Shown here: one piece after another, positions 12,201-23,701 of the stretch | How positions within the stretch are numbered: the stretch's first letter is position 1 | Layout: every line of letters begins with the position of its first letter | Assembly (NCBI RefSeq): GCF_001949145.1 | Contig: NW_019091423.1 | Location: 97,152-161,151 of the forward strand | Source of the DNA: Acanthaster planci | Taxonomy: Eukaryota; Echinodermata; Asteroidea; Valvatida; Acanthasteridae | DNA length: 64,000 nt | Direction: 5' to 3' | The notes under the pieces: model-generated | The model's input: only the letters and a program-made list of their open reading frames with translations | The model's database searches: none | Told to the model about the DNA's origin: nothing | Position numbers and translations under genes: made by a program

Positions 12201-13438
12201 TCTGCCAATGTGAAAGTTTGACCCCTATTTACAGTACATGTTCATGCTGTACATCATCCACACAGCTAGAAATGTAGACACTGCCAGCCATCAAACTGGG
12301 ACTTGAAGGCATCGGGGGCAATTTCATTTAATTTGATCCCTGTGATTTGTGCTTTGTTGGCACTGAATAATGCTTCCATAGACAAGATGCTTTCCTACTA
12401 CAAGCGCTCTTTGCAAATGAGAAATTGCCTTGCCCTAAAGAATGACATTCCTGTCCTGGACTTTTGGGGAAGCAGAAATTTGGTCGTGCTGAAAAACAAG
12501 GTGTTCAATACCATTACCTTTTAAGTCCACTTTTTTCTGCACAATTTCCTTTTGTTAGTGAAGTGCGCCTAATAATAAAGTCGGTAACAGTGTGACCGAC
12601 TTTCCAATTTGGCATTGAAATGCAGATGCCTTTTAGCATCATTGCTGCTGTCAGCTACGGAAAACTGACGTTTCTGACAAGGACAATGAACACCTGTATA
12701 TATGTGCACTGGAGTACAGCGATGTACTGTACGTCAGCATTGACATTTCTGATGAAATTTCAGGTAAACAAGGATAACTACCGTACATGTACCATACACA
12801 TGTACAGTGTGTATGTGAGTTTGTTTCTGCATTCAATTGGGAACCCTGAACAATAGCGGACAATAAGGTCCCCAATTGACAGAGGGTCCCCGATTGACAA
12901 CTGTGTANNNNNNNNNNNNNNNNNNNNNNNNNNNNNNNNNNNNNNNNNNNNNNATACACACTTGCGTGTACATGCACATGCATGGCACCAATGCATAGCA
13001 CATACTGTACATGATGGACAAAGGAAATGTGGAAAAACTTGACTACACGTACTGTAAGCAGGTAAAATGTGCAGATTCTAATTGCAGAGACACTATAAAA
13101 AAAAAAGAAAGGTCAGATATTCTCCCAAGTAAAAAAGAAATCATCCATGAGGACAACCCATCAAAACATGAGTGATGCGCCGTGAGAATCAGGTACATTT
13201 TGCCAGTCATAATTTACCATGCTAATGTGAGGTCATGCCTGTGGTACTCCAAGGCTCGGGTGTAGTCCTGTAGATAGAAGTAGGCATTCCCTAGCTGGCT
13301 GTAGATGGCACTGAGCGTACGCAAGTCATCTGTCCCAACCTCCACGGCCGCCTCAAAGTACTGGACCCCAGCCTTGCAGTTGCCAGCTTTACACAGCCTC
13401 TCCCCCTCCAAGGCCAATTCCATGCAAGAAGCATCCAT
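9133..13438 (-). CDS. GPSM2: GPSM1/GPSM2 (LGN/AGS3/Pins) gene, two 5' TPR exons, partial
   Basis: Seen: two exons on the minus strand, 13438-13218 and 9268-9133. The first starts with an ATG directly after an acceptor AG and encodes about 73 residues beginning MDASCMELALEGERLCKAG and running to YTRALEYHRHDLTLA; its donor is GTAAAT. The second encodes TLGDHIGEAKASGNLGNTLK through RHLDISRELGDR and ends at donor GTAATG. Phases match (phase 2 junction, TG plus C). Known: these are TPR repeats 1 and 2 of LGN/AGS3/Pins. That scaffold binds NuMA/Mud and Inscuteable through its TPRs and G-alpha-i through C-terminal GoLoco motifs, and orients the mitotic spindle at the cell cortex. The remaining TPRs and GoLoco motifs are not seen in 1-9132 and should lie before position 1. 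Vertebrate GPSM1 and GPSM2 cannot be told apart from two exons; an invertebrate single-copy Pins is likely. A non-coding or short coding upstream exon was not located. Confidence 0.9.
9269..13217 (-). other. GPSM2: GPSM intron, TACATG-rich
   Basis: Intron between TPR exons 1 and 2, bounded by donor GTAAAT and a polypyrimidine acceptor. It includes four tandem TACATG units near 10.5 kb and an assembly gap at 12908-12953. No further exon is recognisable. Confidence 0.75.
12908..12953. other. Assembly gap (46 N)
   Basis: Run of N inside the GPSM intron. Confidence 0.99.
13218..13438 (-). CDS. GPSM2: GPSM exon with TPR 1
   Basis: This exon of 221 nt lies between acceptor AG (13440-13439) and donor GT (13217-13216). 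It carries the highly conserved ELALEGERLCKAG and LSAIYSQLGNAYFYL segments of TPR 1. The ATG is the first codon of the exon, so translation could start here or continue from an upstream exon; the frame is also open through the acceptor. Confidence 0.9.
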
Positions 13439-15945
13439 CTGCAGCATTAAATGCACAGAAAAGAACTCTAACATTGTTACTGAATATATGGTACATATAC
13501 ATGTACTAGTATGTGCCAACACATTGCAAGGCATGGACTGTACAGACACTGCCTTGTACATTGTACATTGTTCAAAGGTGTATAATTTCCCAAAAAGTTC
13601 CAAAAAGTATTAACCCAAACTTCCCCAGGTCCTCCAAAATCCTCCTTCCATAATTGTCTGATTTTGGAGGATTCACTTTATCAAAGTCTTGGGTCAGACC
13701 CAATGCTCAGCCATGCAAATGGACCGGTGTGTATACATGTACATGTGTATACAATGTACATGTACCGGTACGTATAACCTCCATGTACATGTACAGTGTA
13801 CATATGAAAACCCACATGTAAATTATACTGGTATTGTAATGCCATCAATTTATAAACCTTGGCCTTGCCGGGCCCGTCGCTGTGCCATGCCCTACCTTAC
13901 CCCTCCTGAATCCTGACCCTGCCCCTTCTAGGCCAACATTGTCAATGGAGAAAACATAGAAAACTCAAAACACCTCTTCACCCTAAAAATATGTGGGATG
14001 GAATCCTCCCTCTAAATATTGTCACTTTACATTTATTTTTTAATGCCAAGCCTTCATATTTTCAGTACACCAATTTTACGAAAATCCCATGAAAAGTACA
14101 AGTATTGTGCGGTGTAGATTGAAAATGAGACACACTGTTCGTGTACATGAAAACATTTACGTGAATGTACCATTCTGCCTGACCATGCGTACACAGGTGA
14201 CAGGGCACACATTCTGTACATGTACATACATATAGGTACATTGTGTACATTAAGTACACTTTATGCCCTAGAAACATGTACATGTACAAACTTAGAGTGC
14301 AACATGTGTATATGTACATGTGTATACAAGTATACTTTTATACAAAGAATGTGCACATGAGTTTCTGCACCAGTACAAGAATACGTACAAGTATGGATTT
14401 CAGAAGATTCAGGAAGGTCCTCAGTGAAAAAGCCAAAAGGAAGTAGGGTTAATGTTACAAAGCATGCAAGGTGTACATGTACATGTAAATGTTACAAACA
14501 TGTCCTGGTTTCCCCTGGGGTACTGATACATGTATGAGTCAGGTGGTTCAACAAATTTTGCCAAAATTCTAGTGCCTAAAACAAAAGCATGTGTTTTATA
14601 AAGCCTTACATAAATTCTATTTAGTCTAATAGTACATTTACTGTACTCCAAATTTCCCCTCTTAGATAAATTGATCTTGCATTCTGTGTCCTTCCTTATT
14701 CTGAATGATTTACAAGTGATTTATGTCAAAATATCTAACTTGCTTTTTCCTTCCATCTTTGTCTATTTTGTGAAGTTTGAGGAGGTAAAATTCAATACAA
14801 AAGCCTGAGGTGGTCACTAGATAAGTAACAGAAGCACATGTACGTGTAAATTACCTTGAAGCATATTCAGTCATGGGGATTCATATTCACAATTTGTGTG
14901 TTACATGTAAATTTATTTTTAATATTAAAGGAGAGTTGAAGTCAAACTGACAGATGTTGGAGTATGCTGAATGCTTGTTTGCTTTGCCGCTGAAGCATAA
15001 CATGTTCTCCTATCAGTAAATTTCAGAAAATACAACCATTACCTCTGATGAAAAAGCTGGACATCATGGCAATATTTGTTTGCAGTGGATTTTTTTTTTT
15101 ACTGGAAATTACTGCGTAGTAGGGCTGTTTACTAACAAACTATGTCATCCCACACAGAAGCATACTGGTACCGGTGCAAGTACCATTTTAAAAAGTAACA
15201 TCCTCACAAACCAGCATTCATTTGTAAAAAAGTGAAACAAGTACGTAAATTTGAAAAGAGTAATTTCATCTTAATTTGCATGCACTTCCCTACCACAAAG
15301 GAATATGAGAAGAGTACACATGCATACATGTACATGTACATGTCCAATGCATGTGCACACAGAAGGTCTGAGTGAGACATTCTTCAAATATTTCTAGCCT
15401 GCACATTCTTTTTATTTTCATGCGGTTTTGAAAACGTGGAGAAAATATTCTGTTTGCTCACACTACATAACACACATGTATGAACACTCTATTAAGCTTT
15501 TTCCTGCTACATGTTCATGTAAATACATGTACACATGTACAACAGGAAACAGCAGTGACATAGAGTGAATGTGTTTTCTTGTGTGTAGCAGTTAATATGC
15601 ACCCGCACATGTACTGTGGTACATGTACCGTACCAGTGTTCCTCTTCCTTTTACTCAGGATAAACTCCAACCCCATATTTTCTCAAAACTCCGCAAATCT
15701 TGGGGTTTACCTTACTGGAGAGTACATGTTATCAATAGTTTTGGTAAGAGAATTGTTGTGAGCTTACATGTTGAGTGGATCATAGAGCTACATGTACATG
15801 TATGATAAGGTACATGTACTAGAATGCTAATTTGTCACACCCCACGTGAGGAAGTTTTAATACCTCTTGGGAGCTCACATTTTGAATTCATGTTTACCAT
15901 CAAATCTTTTTGGGGGGCAAGTTGGCATACATTGTACATGTAGTT
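13439..15945. other. Non-coding stretch upstream of GPSM TPR exon
   Basis: No recognisable exon; scattered TACATG palindromes and A+T-rich DNA. It may hold the 5' intron or promoter of GPSM, but no promoter element could be picked out. Confidence 0.5.
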
Positions 15946-15949
15946 GTTC

Positions 15950-16135
15950 TTTCCTCGCCTTCCACCTCTGTGGTCCCGGGTTCGATTCCCGGCCCTGTCC
16001 ACATGTACCGGTACACGTAGATTGGGTTTTCGGTCTCTACCTGATTCCCTGGGTTTTTATCCAGAATGTTCCTCTGGAGTTTTCCTCCAATCTCTTAAAC
16101 TGTAACTGTTTTTCATTGTTTCATCTCTACAGATT
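15950..16135 (+). repeat. tRNA-derived SINE fragment
   Basis: CTCGCCTTCCACCTCTGTGG is followed by a perfect tRNA T-arm, CCGGGTTCGATTCCCGG (B box, 5-bp stem). After it comes a body with GGGTTTTCGGTCTC and GGAGTTTTCCTCC, a type common in tRNA-SINEs of marine invertebrates. The A-box half has been replaced by TACATG DNA, so the copy is truncated. Confidence 0.65.
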
Positions 16136-16169
16136 TCTTCAAGGCTTGCGAGCTTACAGTGCCTAGGGC

Positions 16170-16465
16170 GCTCATCAGTTGAGGAATCCTTGGTGTCATA
16201 ACCAGGAACTAAATCATAATTATAAAAATAACCAAATGACACAGCTCTCTTCATAGTCCTCTGTAAACTGCAATTTCCAACTCCCTTGCGTGATATGCCC
16301 AGTTTAAACTTTGCTTGGCCAAATTGATCACTGAAAAAATTGCACTTCTTCAACCAGAAGCAAAGCTCATCAACATCCACATATTTGTTATGCAGGAGTC
16401 GAAGATGCGCAGCAAGCAGGGAATCAGTGCAGGGCAGCTGCAGGGGCATATGTTCCAGCTGTGGG
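16170..16465 (-). CDS. Candidate exon of an unrecognised protein
   Basis: On the minus strand a strong acceptor (CTCTCTCCCACAG, ending about 16466) precedes an open frame reading LEHMPLQLPCTDSLLAAHLR, then LLHNKYVDVDELCFWLKK and CNFFSDQFGQAKFKLG. Composition and codon use look protein-like, unlike the satellite frames around it. The frame stays open upstream of the acceptor as well. A possible donor (GTAAGC) lies near 16160, next to the SINE fragment. I do not recognise the family; it could be a real exon or a transposon remnant. Confidence 0.35.
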
Positions 16466-17713
16466 AGAGAGCATGTGCATGAGTGGCGCCCTGAAAGCTT
16501 CAGGCCCTCTGTCAGCTTGCAGTCACCTGCACAGAGCAGTCATGTGAAGAAGACTACAAAAATACAAGCACAAACAGCTCTTATCAAAGCTTTTCAGAGT
16601 TAGCCAAGTTGACATGTCAACCAGCATCTAAAAGAGAGCAATCTTTCATGTTAGCCAGGCTAGAAGCCAGTGGTGCCCTCCAGTTCTCCATGTAGGCCAG
16701 TAATAGTGATGAGTGATAGCGATTAGGGCCGAGTCAAATTGAATAAGTGATTTTTTGAATATATTTGTCTTTCAGTTCAAATGAATGTTTGACTATTCAG
16801 TCGTACCGGCTGGCAGATTGTTGATGAACAAACGATATACAAAATCAGTTGCAATAATGGATTGTACATTATAATCACTACATGTACATGTATAATACCG
16901 GTAGCTTCTCACTTTAGGACTATTTCCAGCCACGAGTTTGCAAAGATTTAACACCAAAAACTTCTCTGACACCACAATTTGTGGTCCCCAAGAGACCATT
17001 ACAATTTGTCTGATGCAGCCATCTTCCTCTTCGGGCCTCCAGTCATTCATTTTCAAATTCAAATATTGTCATGACGGTTTCATCATACTTTTTTCAACAA
17101 AGTATGCATCAATGCACCATTATTACAAAGACTACTATCTTGGCAAATTCATATTAATTTGTTAAAAAGCTATTTCCATATTCTAGGATAAATTCGACAT
17201 TGGACTGTTGGACATACATGTACATGTACATGTACAAAGTATGTGTCTGGAATATGCTTGAAACAAGATACAATAGTACCATTTTTCCCCATTTAAAAAA
17301 TGCTTCCCTTCCTTTTCCTTAATTTTGCATTCAAATATTTGAATTCAAAAAATAATAATCAAATATTCAATAATCGATCAAATATTCGGATATTTGGCAC
17401 AGCCCTAATAGTTTATGAGTCACGACTGATGACTCATAAGATTACAGGCAATCGAGGCCTGAGTGACAACTCAAGAGTCAGACTCAGAATCTCCGTGATC
17501 ACGCCAACAGAAATTACAACTTTATAAGTTCCTTCATCCCATATGGGTATATTAATCCCCAGGACTGTAAATTTCAGGACTCCTGTGTTTAGTTTACTAA
17601 TATTATGTGGCCCTGAAAAAGAACATAACTCCGGCATTGTCTCTTAATTGTAATGACCCTATTTTGGGTTACGTTTGGAAGAGTAAATCTGGAGAAAAGT
17701 GGAACTTTCTTAC

Positions 17714-17884
17714 CTTATGTCTGTCAACGTACATGTACCAGTAAATGCAAAGTCTGACAGTCAACTTGACACACACACAAGCATTTTCAAATCCTTGTTC
17801 TTGACTACACTCGAGTAACACCGGAATGGTGTTCTTGAGCAGGTTATTACAAACGGGCAGACTGTGCGTGTCATTTCGAGACAA
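17714..17884 (-). CDS. Candidate first coding exon of an unrecognised gene
   Basis: ATG at 17884 opens 57 codons (MSRNDTHSLPVCNNLLKN through IYWYMYVDRHK) ending exactly at a consensus donor, GTAAGAAAG, in phase 0. The phase-0 acceptor of the candidate exon near 16.47 kb would be compatible. A third open segment at about 16910-17040 (PEEEDGCIRQIVMVSWGPQ, donor GTGAGA) lies between them but lacks a convincing acceptor. No homologue recognised; transcript evidence is needed to accept the gene. Confidence 0.35.
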
Positions 17885-18330
17885 AGCAATGCGAAATTGC
17901 AGACAAACCTCGGATTCTGCACTTATTTGAGGACGATTCAGAAGATTAATGTAAACAGATCAAAATATGGTCTTCATACTCATAGCAGTCCCTCTTTCCG
18001 GAGAGAAGAGAACGAGAATTCATGGGTTTACCAAAAAGGCAATTCCCGCCATATGGGAATCAGAATTCAGATCTCAATTTCGTCTGTCCACCAGAACATT
18101 TGAATATATTCTGCATAGTCCATCATTTTGTTCTAGCTGCACCTCGCTCAACCCTCCAACAACCAGGGAGTGAAAAAATTGATTCGCGAACACTCTTTCG
18201 GGTCAGTTCGTCACACTCGTTTGCGACCGCTGTTCTCGTGTCGGGTCAACCCAAATGTTGTCAAGAAAAGGGATTCAAAAATGCTCTATGAGGTTTGGCT
18301 GTTCTTCGGAATACTTACTTCCCAATCCAC

Positions 18331-18640
18331 TTATCTCGACAAATCAGAGATCAGCTTTCCAATGAAACTTTCCAGTAGCCCATCAGAGATACTCTACCAA
18401 GCAAGTTTGAAAGTATCATACACATGTATAGAACCAAGGCCATGGCTATATTTTCCAACTTCTGACGGATCTAAACATGTGGATGTGTGCAAGGCACTGT
18501 ATGCACAGTCTGCCTGTTTTCTTCAATACTTAGTTTGGCTCATCTCGACCAATTAGAGATCGATTTTCTGATGAAACTTTCAGTTACATGTACCAATGAC
18601 AGGACACTCTACAAGAACGTTTGAAATTATCGCAATGTTT
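18331..18640 (+). repeat. Diverged tandem duplication (two units)
   Basis: TCTCGACAAATCAGAGATC, ATGAAACTTTCCAGT, ACTCTACCAAGCAAGTTTGA (18331-18420) recur as TCTCGACCAATTAGAGATC, ATGAAACTTTCAGTT, ACTCTACAAGAACGTTTGA (about 18542-18632). Period is about 210 bp. No gene function is evident. Confidence 0.7.
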
Positions 18641-19545
18641 ATTTCAGTGGATGCGTTTCAGTGGTCTTTGTTCATGTCATTTTTAGCCTACGCAGCTTGG
18701 AAACTCGTACGCCGAATAGTTGCGCACGCACACTGTATGAACTGCACTGGAGAACTGCTTAAAATGGTCCACAACAATGGCAAGAATTACACATGTAATG
18801 TTACGTCCGACTATATTTTCCCGTTTTTGTCTTTGGTGGTGAAGTGTCGAATTTCTTATCCCACCAGCAGTGGACATAAGGACACATAGGAGTTACAGGT
18901 GTGAAATTGGCTCCTTGGACATGTTGGAAACATGGGAAAAGGCAGAAGTGTTGAAAATTCACCCAATTTTGCACCCTTTATACTATAGGCCTACAACTGT
19001 CACTGTTATCCTGGACTCCCTCCGTAATGTAGTAAAGTCAGGCATGGGTAATCCACCTGGGCTAGACCTACCATTAAAACATGTAAAATGAGTACCAAGT
19101 ACCATGCATACAATGTACATGTACCCGGACTCCAGAGCTGTCATGACAGTGTCATGACTCTGTGGGGTCCGTCGGATCGTCCGCGGCGGACAACCAACAT
19201 GACACGGTTGGGAACAACACCCCCCCCCCCTTACAGTTCTGGGAAAAAGTGGTCCCGAAATTTTATCCCCATTGTCAACTTTAAAATTTTTACACAAGCG
19301 CAAATAAGTAAAAACGGCTAAAACTTACCATGTAGGCATTCACTGATGCCCGTCCCTCTGAAGTTCGAACTGCATTTGATGTGCACGGTGGCGCAATTTT
19401 ACACGATTTCAATCGAGCGATGCCCAATGTCTACAATTTAATACACGCGAGCAATACTGCCACCAATCTGTTGTTTCTGTCGCGGTCTCTGATTGGTCAA
19501 CCGCTAACAGAGACCCAAAAGGTTCCGAACATAGAGGGAATCGTG

Positions 19546-19980
19546 TCGCACGAGGGCAGTATGCATTTCGTGATCGAAATTAGACTTGCATTAGTTTAGC
19601 GAGTGTGATACATGTTTGACAGACTTCACGATAATAACCAGGCCTAGTTTGCTTCACTAGGTAAAATATTAATAAGTATAGTAATTTTGCATTCCTTGAA
19701 ATAGTTAATGGAGATCAATGATCCCACACGAGGGCTGCAGTATCACGTATTTCGTGATCAAAATTAAACTTCCATAAATTTAGTGAGTGTGATGCTTGTT
19801 TTTGTTTATTATTAACATTACAGCCTTCACTTTGAATATTATTAAATCTGTCCATTGATTCGATAGTAACTATAGGCCTAGGTATTTATGCTTTGATAAT
19901 AATATCGTTAACTTGTTCCATTAAAAACTTGTATAGTCATTTTGCATGTCCTTTAAATCGAGTCAGGGAAGTAAATTGGA
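19546..19980 (+). repeat. Diverged tandem duplication (two units plus a partial third)
   Basis: CACGAGGGC, TTTCGTGATCGAAATTAGAC, TTTAGCGAGTGTGAT (from about 19549) recur as CACGAGGGC, TTTCGTGATCAAAATTAAAC, TTTAGTGAGTGTGAT (from about 19726). A tail, GTATAGTAATTTTGCATTCC, recurs near 19931 as GTATAGTCATTTTGCATGTCC. The period is roughly 180-250 bp. No coding potential was seen. Confidence 0.7.
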
Positions 19981-20570
19981 GTTTAAAAAATGGTAAAGGA
20001 GACTATACGAGAGGGTTACCGTTATCCTGCATTCTCCATGCAGAATTTGTCACTAGCCCTGCTCCTTGGAAATATTGCCCATAAAATTTGATTAATTGTC
20101 TGTTACATGCTGATGATGTGGCAAAAGCGTTTTGAACGTCATTACCTCGGATTGCCCCGAATCTGCGATTAGAGTGTGTGACTCCCTATTATTGAAATTT
20201 ACTATTTAGGTAGCGGGTGAGACACTTTAGCACAATGGGAAATCGTTTTAAGATAACACTTGGGTCATAACGAAAACACTTACTGGATATGAAAGGAAAA
20301 GAAAGAGTAACACCGGCCTTAAACGTGTAGAAATGTGAATTGACCTTAGAAGGGCTGGTATGTTGGCCAAATTCAATATGTGTGGTACTCCGCCATATAT
20401 TGCGAACGCCACATGTACAGGTCCATTCGGAAAAAACACAAGGAATAGATTAGTTCAAAAATGCCAGATATAAACAACCGCAAGAGGGGTATCTATATTC
20501 TGATTACTGATGACATGATAATTTTACTCATCTGACACTCTGTGCCGTACAACCATAGGTGCCACGGTAA

Positions 20571-23267
20571 AACCACCTCAAACGCAACAGGTCGCTTTTG
20601 TGTAGGAAGCCGTTTTGTCTGTAGCAGCTTTTCCCTGCGGTCGTCTTTTCAGTTGCCTTGCCCTACTGTGTATTGTCCTGTTTATCTTTTTATGTGTCTG
20701 TTTCTCCTTTTATGATTTCTCCTTTTATGTTTTGTCATTTAGCAATATTCATACATAGATGGTTTCACTTGTATTTAATTTGCTATCATTGATTTTACTT
20801 TCTCATTTTAAGTTTAGTGCAACGGTATTGCTTTATCCATGTTATGTACTGGTAACTTCTGTCCTTGGCAGGGTCCTGGATGTACGCAACATTTTGATGG
20901 TAGTTGTGTTACTTGTGTGTTGTCATTAACAGCCCATATTCAACCTTTTATATCTTATTTGAAATGTCTGAAGATTTAAAATAAAATATATATATAAGAA
21001 ACATATCATCTCCCTGTTTCTGAATTGTTATTGTAAACACTCGGCAACAGCAGAGATGGACCATCACTGACTCGAACGTATCAACAGTGCTGGTTTTAAT
21101 TAAGGTGTGTCCATGAGGTTAATGGACAGCTTATTAAAATCGTGTCTTAGTATCTCATATGCCTCAGGTCGACTTGGGTTCTGTGCCGATGCTGTGCCCA
21201 TGATAACGTTATGCATCTCTCTGAGATTTTTTCACTGCCGAAATAAAATAAATACAAATTTCGGACCGATTCTTCGGTAATTTGGGGGGAAAAGTACAGT
21301 TTATAATTAGTAGACCGTGCTGGCGAAAGCCATCTCAAACACCACAGGTTGGGACGAGGGGGCGGCAGTGCGGCTGATAACAGCGTTGGGGATTGATATC
21401 TGGCAAGAAATAAGTAAATCGACAGAGATTGTATTTTCAAATTTGTTTTAAAAGATGGATGGCATTGATATTTTTCTGAGACCACGACTCATAACACTCC
21501 GTTTAGTAAGAATTCGAACTTGGTAGAGAAACCACCGCAAACGTTAAAAAACGCCACAGGTCGATTTGAGATTATTCCCCAATTCCTTGGGTGAAAGTCG
21601 TGTTATGTTTCATTTCCTTGCCCCTTCTGAATAAACAGCCTGAGGGCACATTTAACAAAAGAGTCCGTGAAACCAACGGATGGGAACACAATTTATTGAT
21701 TTTTCCCCACCTTTGTTCCCATCCTTGGCTTCCCCGACGCTTTGCCGTTTGGTGACTTGTTGTGGAGCGCCCTCAACGGAGAACCACGTCAACTTAAACC
21801 ATCTCAAACGCCACAGATTGCAAGCTACCACAGAGTGAAACATGTCGGGTGTTTGTTTTTGCCTAGATGAATCCTAGACAGAATGGCTGTATTTCCCGAA
21901 ATTTGTGCTTAATATCGGTAGAAATGGTTACTTTAATTATGACACTCATCACACGCCGTTCAGCGGAAACCTGGCCGCGAAACCGGATCAAATGTCAAAG
22001 GTTGATTGATCTAATAAAGGTGCATTCGAGACAGGCGGCTGTTATATATCGAGCCAGGAAATGGAAATAGACAGAGCAGCTTAAACTTACAATTAGTCTT
22101 GAAGATTTGTGCCATTCTCTTGAGGCAAGGCAGTTATCCACAACACCCTGTCCCCCAAAATGAAAATTAAGAAATCGCCCCAAACGCCACAGGTGGTTTT
22201 AAAAAAGGGTCTTATAATTCGCGTATCCTGACGGTCCTTTGTTTTTGTTTTGATGCAACTTAATCCGATGGAGGAAAAGTGAGATGCATAATGTCTCTCT
22301 CCATTAAATCCCAATCAACAATTGTTACAGGTGGTTTCGATTCACCGAAGGTTTTCTACTGCATGAAGAGCTGCCCTGAGCAATGTCCGCGGAAAAAGTC
22401 ACACCACCAGTAATGTCACCCAACGTCTGAGTAGAAAATAAGCAACTCTAAAAAATTAGAGATTTGTCATTTATTCCTGGAACGTTTTCAACACCTAAAC
22501 CTCCTATCTCCTCTGTTCAAAAATAGAACTGTGATGTTTGAGGTGTTCCCCCGCTACACAGCAGGGAAGTACAGCACAGAGCGTGGGGACAAGAAAGACC
22601 ATTTTTTAGCATTCCTGTAAGCGTTCATCATGCATAGACATTCCAATTTTTCTGAATCAAATAATAACCTTAGAGATATTAAATATTACCTTAGTAGTGT
22701 CGGAAGACAAGGCCGGGGCAAAGTTACCTTAAAACCTGTCATATTATCAACATTCAGCATTTATAAATCCCTATTACAGCTGCTAGTATCTGTTATTAGT
22801 TAAACCGATCTCATTTTCCTGCGTCCTCTTTTTCATCGACTCGTCGCGTTTGAGGTGGTTTTTGCTACGCGATGGTCTAGCGAATTTGGCCGCCCCCGCA
22901 CGTTAGACATTCAAAGGACCATCTACCACTCTAAACATTTTTAAGACTGAATTTTGTTTTCCTTTATGGAGTTTTAGCGGCCCGTGGTCACCCACTCAGT
23001 CCTTTCTTTATGCCTTCCGTCCAAGGAGTCCGGACGACCTGTGCGGCCTCTGGGGTAGTTTCAAAGCTGGAATCTTTAGAAAAGGAAAGATAAGGCTAAA
23101 GAAAGTTTTGAACCACTCCTTTGCTCATCCAACCACAGCAATTTTAGCAGGCCATAGTTACATGTCGGTAGGAAATAGCGTCTATGTGCTTTCCACTTAC
23201 ATGTAGCTCCAACAATGTACTCTCCCTTCAAAAACCACCTGTTTATTAGTGGCGTTCGAGGTGTTTG
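20571..23267. repeat. Dispersed array of a conserved ~20-bp motif
   Basis: Copies close to AAACCACCTCAAACGCCACA followed by GGT occur at 20571-20592, 21327-21349, 21529-21563 (split by an insertion), 21796-21818 and 22172-22194. Inverted copies occur near 22533-22550, 22846-22863 and 23250-23267. The sequence between copies is mostly unrelated, although the ~80 bp after the first and third copies share traces (GTCGT...TTGCCTTGCCC). The array lies in gene-free DNA just upstream of the XAB2 start. Its function is unknown. Confidence 0.6.
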
Positions 23268-23701
23268 GATACTGAATGCCGATTATGGCGCTCTTCAACA
23301 GGCTACTACGTGTCTTTAGTAGTGAGAGATCTATTTCAAGACAAATAATACGGTTATTTTCACCTCAGTTTTTCTGAGGTTTTGGACATTTTTTTTAATC
23401 TGTGCGCATACAAAACGACAGGGAGTTCTAGGACAATTTCACACAAAATCGCGGACAGTGTTATCTTGAAGGACTTATGCAAGTTTGATTTCTTATTCAA
23501 CAGCGCCCTCATGCGGTACCGGTACGAGACTCCTTTTTCTTCGGATCCTTTTACGTACAGGACGATAAGTCTGGAGTGAATGTCGTCTACAAGTCGTTGA
23601 TCTTTGGGATTTGTGAAAACAATAATTCCGGTTTCCCTTACTTTGACAGGGAAATTGATTTGTCAGTAAATTTTATGAAAGAATGCCATTATTGAAAGAC
23701 G

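Larger units (their letters stand above)
17885..20570. other. Gene-free stretch with tandem duplications
   Basis: Apart from the duplications at 18.3-18.6 and 19.5-20.0 kb, no exon, RNA gene or promoter is recognisable. The TACATG satellite that dominates 1-17.3 kb becomes rare here. Confidence 0.5.

Noticed and set aside
15950-16010. Functional tRNA gene
   Set aside because: Only the T-arm half is intact; the A-box half and acceptor stem are missing, and a SINE-type body follows.
16910-17062. Middle exon of the candidate gene (PEEEDGCIRQIVMVSWGPQ)
   Set aside because: The donor GTGAGA is acceptable but there is no acceptor with a pyrimidine tract in a fitting phase; kept only as a remark.
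18170-18556. 128-codon plus-strand frame
   Set aside because: It covers one unit of a diverged tandem repeat; the frame is broken in the second unit, so no coding constraint is evident.
20571-23267. CRISPR array
   Set aside because: Motif copies are in both orientations, unevenly spaced by hundreds of bases, imperfect, and in an animal genome.
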